Shown here one piece after another: positions 57,722-64,000 of a stretch of DNA of 64,000 nucleotides. This DNA is from Pseudo-nitzschia pungens. Lineage: Eukaryota > Bacillariophyta > Bacillariophyceae > Bacillariales > Bacillariaceae. The stretch spans positions 930,001-994,000 of the forward strand of contig CM074767.1 of assembly GCA_037355855.1 (NCBI GenBank). The letters run 5' to 3'. The number at the start of each line of letters is the position of its first letter. Position 1 is the stretch's first letter. A program made the translations under genes and the position numbers. The notes beneath the pieces were generated by a model, which was not told where the DNA came from, made no database searches, and worked only from the letters and a program-made list of their open reading frames with translations.

Positions 57722-59648
57722 GATTTGGATTCCGCGTCTCTGGGATAGACTGAACTTCTTATTTGTTGAAACAATGAGCTTACGGGCAATTCGAAATGCA
57801 ATGACTCCGCGAAGATGTGGAGAGTATAGTATGTACAACTGCAACTCTATTCAGCACCAGATCGTGAAGGTAAGTATTGTGATACCACCATTCGTCATCC
57901 GATAAGGGTAAGGTCACGCGTGCACGCAATTCCAATGTTTGGCCGTGGGTGAAAGAAAATAAAATTTCCATGGTGTTCGTTTTCGCAATTCGGAAAAACA
58001 GGCGACAAAAACTTAACATTTCCTGAATTGACAAAATGCTATTTGCATTTAAGTGTCGCGTGTTTGTTCTTCCTTGCCGTACTACAGAATTCCTATCAAC
58101 TGATTCCCCCGATATAAAAAAGGAATTCTTCACAAATTGAAAACGAATCCAACAATGATTGCCGGTCATTGGAACCCGATAGAGTTTTTGTTTTCATTCA
58201 AGCGAATTCCAAATTCTGATAAAGGGCCCCGACCGTTAAAAAAAATTACAAGAAAATAAGTAACTGGGGGTTACATGAACGATTTATGTAACTTCTATTT
58301 CTGGAATAAAGAAGAACTTGAATAATTTCTAAGTACTTGCACAATCTATATACAAATAAGGCAGAGGTTAAAAACTAAGATTACATTATAATGCTGCTAC
58401 GTGTACATAAGTTACGGGATTCATCTCAGACTTATCCTGCACTTCTATCAGCATTCTCCTTTGGGTACCACATTCGTGAAATGGAAAATCGAATAACAGT
58501 CTCGTCCACACTTTTGATGTGTCCCAAACTGATACGAAGTAAGTTACATTGCAGGACATCCTAAACAAAAATAGAACCAGTCAAAAAAATATTGATCAAG
58601 ACTTCACAGCTGTTACAGATTTTTTTTCTAAGCCTTCAATTTTTCTTTCTTAAAATTACAATAAACCTTACCCTAATTTACTGTTGTCGTGTGCGTCATC
58701 AATTCAAAGGGAAAAGATGATATTGTCGTGACTGAAGTTTCTTTGGCAACCTCCGGTGTGGGGAAGAAAACCAATCATAATCATAACTAGACAGACGCGC
58801 TTTCACAAAAGCGTGATTATTCTATCTACCTACCGTACGGTATCTTAGCCATCAAAAATGCCATTTCTCCGATTTTAGCCTCAAAACACCAATAGCGTAA
58901 GATTACCTTACTATTTCGGCCTCAAAACATCAATAGCGTACCTTACCGAATTCGTGGGCCGTGGAGCACACAAAAAATTGTTGGAGTTCTGTAAGAATTC
59001 AACTCTACCACTACCGGTACTATCAACATCAGAACAAGAAGTAACCTTCCAGGTCAAGACTGAGAATGTGAGGGTGAGAGATTGACCGATCGGAGCAGAA
59101 TTTCTCAGCAGCAACAACATATTTCAATCATTGAAATCAACCGGGCTTGTCGTTTTCCAGGATGATTGCTATTCGTTTGAGAAGGAAGGAAAGTTCGGCC
59201 CAGAATTTTCTCTGGCATTTTGATTCCGGGGTCTGGGTTGATCGCTCGCTGCTGTATAAATCGTCTGTGATTGGATTGGATTGGATTGGATTGAAATGAG
59301 CTGCTGGAATACGTTGGGATCGTATTGGAAACGCCTTTCATAGAAGCCATGGCATGCTTCGAGTTTGACCTGCCTCCGAGCTGCCGGTGCTTGCGATGAA
59401 ACCTCTGAGGTTTTTGCTGTGACCCCAAGACATTGCCAAAGTATCCCGTGCAGACTCCAAATATGATTTAAATATAGTGTGCCGGTGTCCATCTGCTTCT
59501 TTGTAGCCACACGGGAGAAAATTTGCACCACTGTGATGCAACTCCATCATTCCAACCACCAATTCGGCAGACCACAGATTGGGTGACACATCGTTGCCGT
59601 TGCCGTTCCCACTCGAATTTCTTTTTTCTGAATTTTTGGCTTCTGTTA
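57722..59648. other. Large intergenic region, no gene seen
   Basis: About 1.9 kb, AT-rich. 58860-58940 has two near-copies of GCCTCAAAACA(T/C)CAATAGCGTA. 59268-59295 is a GGATTGGATT repeat. Open frames (57780-58169, 58911-59120, 59105-59428) show no protein-family features. Confidence 0.5.
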
Positions 59649-60540
59649 TCATTGTTTCTTCTGCTTCTCCTGGTCCTTCCAAAAATTCGTTCCGTAATCG
59701 AAACAGAGTTCCTCGCCGGGGGCAATGTCCCGTCCCGCAAAAAAGGCGACCCGCGGAAGGTTCTTTGGGTACGCCTCGCGAAACCAAGCCTCTGCGTCAA
59801 AACCCGCGTCGTTGGCGTTGGCATTGTTCCTGTCTTCCCAGTCGTCCGGAACGTAGACGAGCTTGCGAAGAACGTTGCAGCTTGCGCTGTCCTTGTCGGC
59901 GTGGTTGAGGTGAGCCGGGGTAAAGACGGCGGAACCTTCGTCCCCCTCCGAAGGACGGTACCGGTACTCGTAGCCATCCAAAAAGTGGACGCCACCGTCT
60001 AAGGACAGGACATAGTCGGCAACGCCGCCGCCACCGCCGCCGCTCGGATCATTGGACTCCCCGGCCCGCCGCGAGGCGTGGAGCCGATCCAGCGCCTCGC
60101 GGGAACGGACCAACCGTCCCTCGTAGAGGCCCAGAAAGCTCCCCATCGGCAGATCGTCGGTACCGGTATAAAAGGCACCGTACCCCTTGGTGGGGGTGAG
60201 CTTGTGTTCGATGCTCGCGGAAATGCCGGCCGCGTTGCGCCCGCCCTCGGCAGCCGGACCCCAAAAGGCCGTTTCGGGAACGGTCCAGGATGAAGGGTCC
60301 GTCGCCGTCGCTTCTTGTCCGGACGAGGAGGACGGACGAAGAAGGCGGCCGGATGCGCAAGAGACCGTCGCGGTAGGAGATATTTCCGAGTCCCGGCAGG
60401 CCCACATCGAATCTCAGGGCGTGAGCGGCGGGGAGTGCCGAAAGCGACAACGACGCTGTCAACGACAACAACAACGACAACGACAACGTAGTCACAGCGA
60501 CGAGTGCCGACACAACTACTGGCATCGGGAAGCGCGTCAT
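59649..60540 (-). CDS. SET-domain protein with secretory-type leader, frame break
   Basis: ATG 60540 opens a strong signal peptide (TLSLSLLLSLTASLSLS, then ALPAAHALRF). The SET domain lies in the +1 frame, so a one-base jump is needed between about 60410 and 60220. SET features in order: LTPTKGYGAFYTG (the GxG strand), SFLGLYEGRLV, DYVLSLDGGVHFLDG, TPAHLNHADKDSASCNV (the RFxNH/NHS-type SAM and pseudoknot motif), and GRDIAPGEELCFDYGTNFW (the ELxFDY motif). These proteins methylate lysine using S-adenosylmethionine; a leader would suggest an organelle substrate such as a plastid protein rather than histones, but the leader depends on the frame jump. No post-SET cysteines are seen. Confidence 0.75.
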
Positions 60541-61308
60541 TTGAGGCAGTGCGTCTAGCGATCGAGTCGATGTGGTGTTATTTGATTGAATGTGGAGTTA
60601 CTTGTAGTCCGAAGACAAAACCTAAGTACAGTACAGAAGATTGTAATTCCGAGAAACTTGACGCTTGATGGTGAGGTATTTCGTATTTTGGCGTTCAACT
60701 GTAGATAACAGTACCGGTAGCATACAAGTAGCGGTACCAACACCGTACGTTTACCACGTTACGTATCTTTTTTTGGGAGTTTCGTATGTTGCAGTAAGAC
60801 TTAAGGCCTTATCCATAAACACGCGTAAGACTGTCCGAAATAATGATATGAATGATACAGTAAGCCTTACCGTAAGGTTACCGTATTCAGTATGAATAAT
60901 GAATAAGGTATGTGGAATGATTAGCGCGGAAGAGCGCGGAAATAACGTTTTAAAAATACTTGGCGAGTAATCACTGGTAAATTACTTGTGTTGAATTATT
61001 ACCGCTACTTGTACGAAAAAGGCTACTAAAATGTTCTTTCAAACCGTAAGAGTCTCCCCACGAACGAAAACAATCACTCTTGTGTCAGAACACTGCAGTC
61101 AAATTATGATATTATCGTACCTTGCAGCATCAAAATACCACCCGCATCCCTACGCAGACACGACATCTGTTGCCATACAGCGGATATCCAATCATCCAAC
61201 CCGTAACAGACTCTGGCACAAAAAGAGGGGCTTACCAGAAATAACCAAGCGATCGCCAATCCAATACACCGCGACACAATAATATTGTACGGTACAGCAC
61301 ACAAACAA
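60541..61308. other. Divergent promoter region of SET and GIY-YIG genes
   Basis: About 0.77 kb. 60690-60730 and 60860-60890 carry TACCGGTA and TTACCGTAAGGTTACCG words. No gene supported. Confidence 0.45.
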
Positions 61309-61939
61309 ATGGTGTCGATTCGCCCCCCCCGCCATCACTTTTCTTCGTCGTCGCCGCCGTCCTCTTCCACCACCGCAGCCGCAGCGTACGTGTGCTACCT
61401 GCTGGCATCGTCGACCCATCCCCAGCGAACCTACGTGGGAATCACCAATCGCTTCGATCGCCGCCTCCGCCAGCACAACGGCGAACTGGCGGGGGGCGCC
61501 AGCGCAACCCGCGTGGGCCGTCCGTGGCACCCCTACGTCATCGTCGAGGGGTTTCCGAACCAAACCACCAGCCTCCAGTTCGAATGGATGTGGAAACACG
61601 CGGCGCCCAAGCGCTCCCACGGAAAAAAGGCGCGGATCCGAAAGCTCCGGGACGTGCTGGCGAAGGAACGGTGGACGGAGAAGGCTCCCCGCGCCGAGAC
61701 GATCCCGCTGACGGTCACCCTGTACGATCGGCAACCACTGCCGCAGTCGGACGGCGACGGACGACGACGACGGTCTCGCCCCGCTGCCGGTCGGGGACTG
61801 CTGGGAGCTGGATATACTGAAAAACGCCGCCGGAGACGGCTGCGGCGGAAACGGCTACGGCAACAGCAGCGTGGTTCTTCCCGACTACGTCCGAGTTCGA
61901 CGCGTTCTCGTCGCCGCCGGTGAAGACGAAACCGATTGA
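61309..61939 (+). CDS. GIY-YIG nuclease domain protein (SLX1-like), frame break near C terminus
   Basis: From ATG 61309 a short Ser/Pro/Ala-rich lead precedes a GIY-YIG domain: YVCYLLASS (the GIY strand), RTYVGITNRFDRRLRQHNGE (YVGI for YIG, then catalytic Arg and the RxRQHN segment), WHPYVIVEGF, and SLQFEWMWKH with the metal-binding Glu. That order matches the nuclease domain of SLX1, a structure-specific endonuclease that cuts branched DNA with SLX4. The first frame then turns into an Arg-rich tail. The +1 frame instead reads GDCWELDILKN and VVLPDYVRVRRVLVAAGEDE with a normal stop at 61937, so the jump lies at about 61735-61785. The RING-like C-terminal zinc domain of SLX1 is absent. Confidence 0.78.
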
Positions 61940-62218
61940 CGGAGGAATAAATGAATCATCGGAAAGGTGGACGGAAAACAAAAAGACGGATGGGGAATCT
62001 TGCCGCACGGGATGCAACAACAAAATCAACGTCGGAGAAAGGGAATGGTGGATGAAATCGAGTGCCAGAATACTTCCGTGAGAGGAATGCCTTTGTTCCT
62101 AGATGTTGGCCGTAACCTTACTCGTAGTCACCAGTAGAGAGAAGGTTATTGTTGCGGATGTGCAGTATGCATAGTGCGCTATGAATTATAGTATTGTGAA
62201 TTTGACGTTAAGCAACAA

Positions 62219-62290
62219 GCTGGTTTAGCTCAGTGGTAGAGCATTCGATTCGTAATCGAAAGGTCGGTAGTTCAATCCTGCCATCCAGCT
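62219..62290 (+). tRNA. tRNA-Thr (anticodon CGT)
   Basis: A 72-base cloverleaf: acceptor GCTGGTT pairs with ATCCAGC except for one T-T position, D arm GCTCAGTGGTAGAGC, anticodon stem TTCGA/TCGAA with loop TTCGTAA (CGT at 62251-62253), T arm with AGTTCAATCCT. Discriminator is T. It reads ACG codons. No intron. A run of T follows directly (62291-62296), as an RNA polymerase III terminator. Confidence 0.92.
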
Positions 62291-62297
62291 TTTTTTA
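62291..62297 (+). terminator. Oligo-T RNA polymerase III terminator of tRNA-Thr
   Basis: A T run immediately follows the tRNA discriminator base, the usual stop signal for RNA polymerase III. Confidence 0.6.
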
Positions 62298-63614
62298 CGG
62301 TCGTGTGAAAGAACTACCGCAAGCATTCAGGAACACCTTTTTACTGTACTTTTGAAAAATTCTCAAAACAACCGTGTTTGAAGTTGATGGAATCGGATCT
62401 CTACGTGCGAGTAAGTTACTCGTACGTACGAGTACGTAAGTTACTCGTAATCGTGTAATCCGACACCCGTATCTTTTTGATTAGAGTTCTTTTGGTATTT
62501 TTTTTAAAATAAGTTAGTGTCTGGCCACCTTCCTCAAGTTGCGAGTTACCGTGTAAGTTAGGTTTTGTTTGGGATCGGCGGATGTACCGTACGGCACCGG
62601 AACTGCTCTAATTTCCAGCATAGTACCACCACGGGCGCGCCATGTGGTGGTTAGTATAACAACGTAGTAGTAACAACAAAGACCGGCATCATGATGCTGG
62701 CGACAAGGGATTGCATATCTCACCACTCCGCTCCGCTCCACCGGTCCGCCTGGGATATCGATACGCATTTAACAGTTCTTTCGGAGATCATGCACTCGGC
62801 GCTAGTGATATGAACTACTGTACACATACGAGTACAACATGCCGGAAACCAATGTTACAGTACCAAAAAACAATCATATTAGTACTACTAGTATACTACT
62901 ACTACTACTACTACTACTACTAGTAATAGCAGCAGTACTAGTTGTATTTTTGGAAGAAACAACGTATCACTCGTCCCGCGTTGCGTTGCGTTGCGTTGCA
63001 TAGAAATGGTCATCCATCCGTGTTCCAAGATCTGATCCAACGAAGCGAAGAGAGACAGAGAGAAAATTGTTACCAATGGCCCGCACCATGAAGGGCTGAT
63101 TGGAACCATCGACCGAAATGGCTCATTCATACCGTTGTGTTGGATCGTGATTCTCATGCGGTACCCGTACCGTACGAAACTGGAATGGTGATACCTGGTG
63201 GTGCATAGGCGGTCCTAAAAATGCACGCGATGGGAAGCATGCTCGTAGGATTAGATGACAATGATACTCTACTATCTGCATAGATTTGGTGTTACTGTTC
63301 AACTTGCTGTTGCATTGTGATACTGTTATAATACAGATGAAAAGTATAGAATAAATAATAATAATAAGAATCTTGCTTGATGCGACGCGACAAGACGTCG
63401 CTCGTGGCGTCGAGGAAAAATGGAAGCGATGTTGTCCATTTTATTGCAGGTCAGTTTGCCAGTTCGATCCATAATCCGCGAGTGTAGTCAAAAAAGAAAA
63501 CTAAAGTTCTCAAACACAGTATGAAACCCATTCGTTAGTTAGTGCACCATCCCATCCCAGTTCCATTCCAACTGGCGCCAAAAAAAATAGCCCCATGTAG
63601 AACACCGGATGTCC
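62298..63614. other. Intergenic, no gene seen
   Basis: About 1.3 kb. 62400-62455 is made of GTAAGTTACTCGTACG words, 62885-62940 is a (TAC)n block, and 62973-62998 is (GCGTT)n. No coding feature supported. Confidence 0.5.
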
Positions 63615-64000
63615 TCACACCACCAGATACTTCGCCAGGGTCAGATCCGTTGGTCCGATGGAAGCGGCCGTTAGTATTTTGACGCACGCCCATCCGCTCA
63701 ATACCGGGACCACAATGTTGTCATCGAGATGAAATGGGGGAACTTTGACACCACAAATTGTTTTTGGAAGTGTCAAAGCCGGTGTCGGAACAATCAAATC
63801 GGCAAATGCACCCGCCAAGCCCAGAGCAAACGAAATGGCCAAAACAGTTGGCTTGGAAATCTTCTCGGTAGCATTTTTGACAACCGCCAGCGACAACAGG
63901 CGATAATTCAGGGGAACGCACGAAACAGCTCCACCCAAGAAACCAAGGATCCCCTTGTTCCGGCCGAGCCCAAAAAATCCATTGTTAATTCGACTCCAGT
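63615..64000 (-). CDS. Membrane protein, polyprenol/phytol-kinase-like C terminus, partial
   Basis: The frame is open to the right edge, so only the C-terminal 127 residues or so are here. It contains FFGLGRNKGILGFLGGAVSC, a hydrophobic helix LAISFALGLAGAFADLI, then FHLDDNIVVPVLSGWACVKI. A Gly/Lys-rich loop followed by a helix and a (D)DNIxVP motif is the arrangement in dolichol/phytol/farnesol kinase and CTP-dependent phosphatidate-cytidylyltransferase-like proteins, where the region corresponds to ESxxxxxDNLTVP. The usual Glu before the helix is not obvious. Assignment is tentative. Confidence 0.45.
   Translation of the reverse strand, partial: WSRINNGFFGLGRNKGILGFLGGAVSCVPLNYRLLSLAVVKNATEKISKPTVLAISFALGLAGAFADLIVPTPALTLPKTICGVKVPPFHLDDNIVVPVLSGWACVKILTAASIGPTDLTLAKYLVV

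Noticed and set aside
1..64000. CRISPR arrays, insertion sequences, phage or bacterial operons
   Set aside because: None found: no regularly spaced repeats, no transposase or reverse-transcriptase frame, and genes are intron-bearing and individually spaced.

Overview
The window looks like nuclear DNA of a photosynthetic stramenopile, most likely a diatom. The genes carry short GT-AG introns (about 100-280 nt), and the proteins are eukaryotic (ferroportin, elongin C, HID1, TIP41-like, cytosolic uL15). A sigma-70 factor and a DUF2358-type protein begin with a signal peptide followed by a Phe-containing cleavage motif (SAF, AAAF), the usual plastid address in diatoms. Species is not determinable from the sequence alone.

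Layout, left to right: 1-1524 (-) secreted nickel/peptide-type solute-binding protein in permuted domain order, cut by the left edge; 2442-4190 (+) ferroportin; 5561-6748 (+) MAP2K-like kinase; 7310-7627 (-) elongin C; 8520-11035 (-) plastid sigma factor; 12450-13804 (-) unknown coiled-coil protein; 14974-17946 (-) Na+/H+ exchanger; 20035-21710 (-) PRPP synthase with a mitochondrial-type presequence; 22639-23079 (+) ribosomal protein uL15; 23861-25111 (-) thiamine-triphosphatase-like CYTH protein; 26217-27867 (+) flavin amine oxidase with an acylation-type N terminus; 29008-30189 (-) MIT-like protein; 31051-33818 (+) HID1; 34958-35030 tRNA-Ala; 36531-39625 (+) membrane protein with ion-channel-like segments; 40696-42519 (+) TIP41-like; 42452-43831 (+) WD/PQQ repeat protein; 44079-46598 (-) FakA-FakB (DAK2-DegV) fusion; 48119-51049 (+) ABCF ATPase; 52383-53250 (+) plastid DUF2358 protein; 54477-55019 (-) tRNA-binding-domain protein; 55909-57721 (-) YeeE/YedE sulfur transporter; 59649-60540 (-) SET-domain protein; 61309-61939 (+) GIY-YIG nuclease; 62219-62290 tRNA-Thr; 63615-64000 (-) partial polyprenol/phytol-kinase-like membrane protein.

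There are no operons. Most neighbours are unrelated. One suggestive pair is the metal-type binding protein and ferroportin, which are divergent and share a 0.9 kb upstream region. Intergenic DNA is AT-rich and full of short dispersed words built from GTAAGGTTAC and TACTTCGTA/TACGAAGTA, plus TAC/TAG trinucleotide runs; two foldback elements stand out (18315-18562 and 55397-55487).

The most unusual things seen are the circularly permuted binding protein, the kinase-carrier fusion, and nine places in seven genes where the reading frame must jump by one base, eight of them in the same (+1) direction. Insertion-biased assembly error is the simplest reading of the last point, but it can be tested. 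Splice sites and starts are my own reading and were not checked against transcripts.
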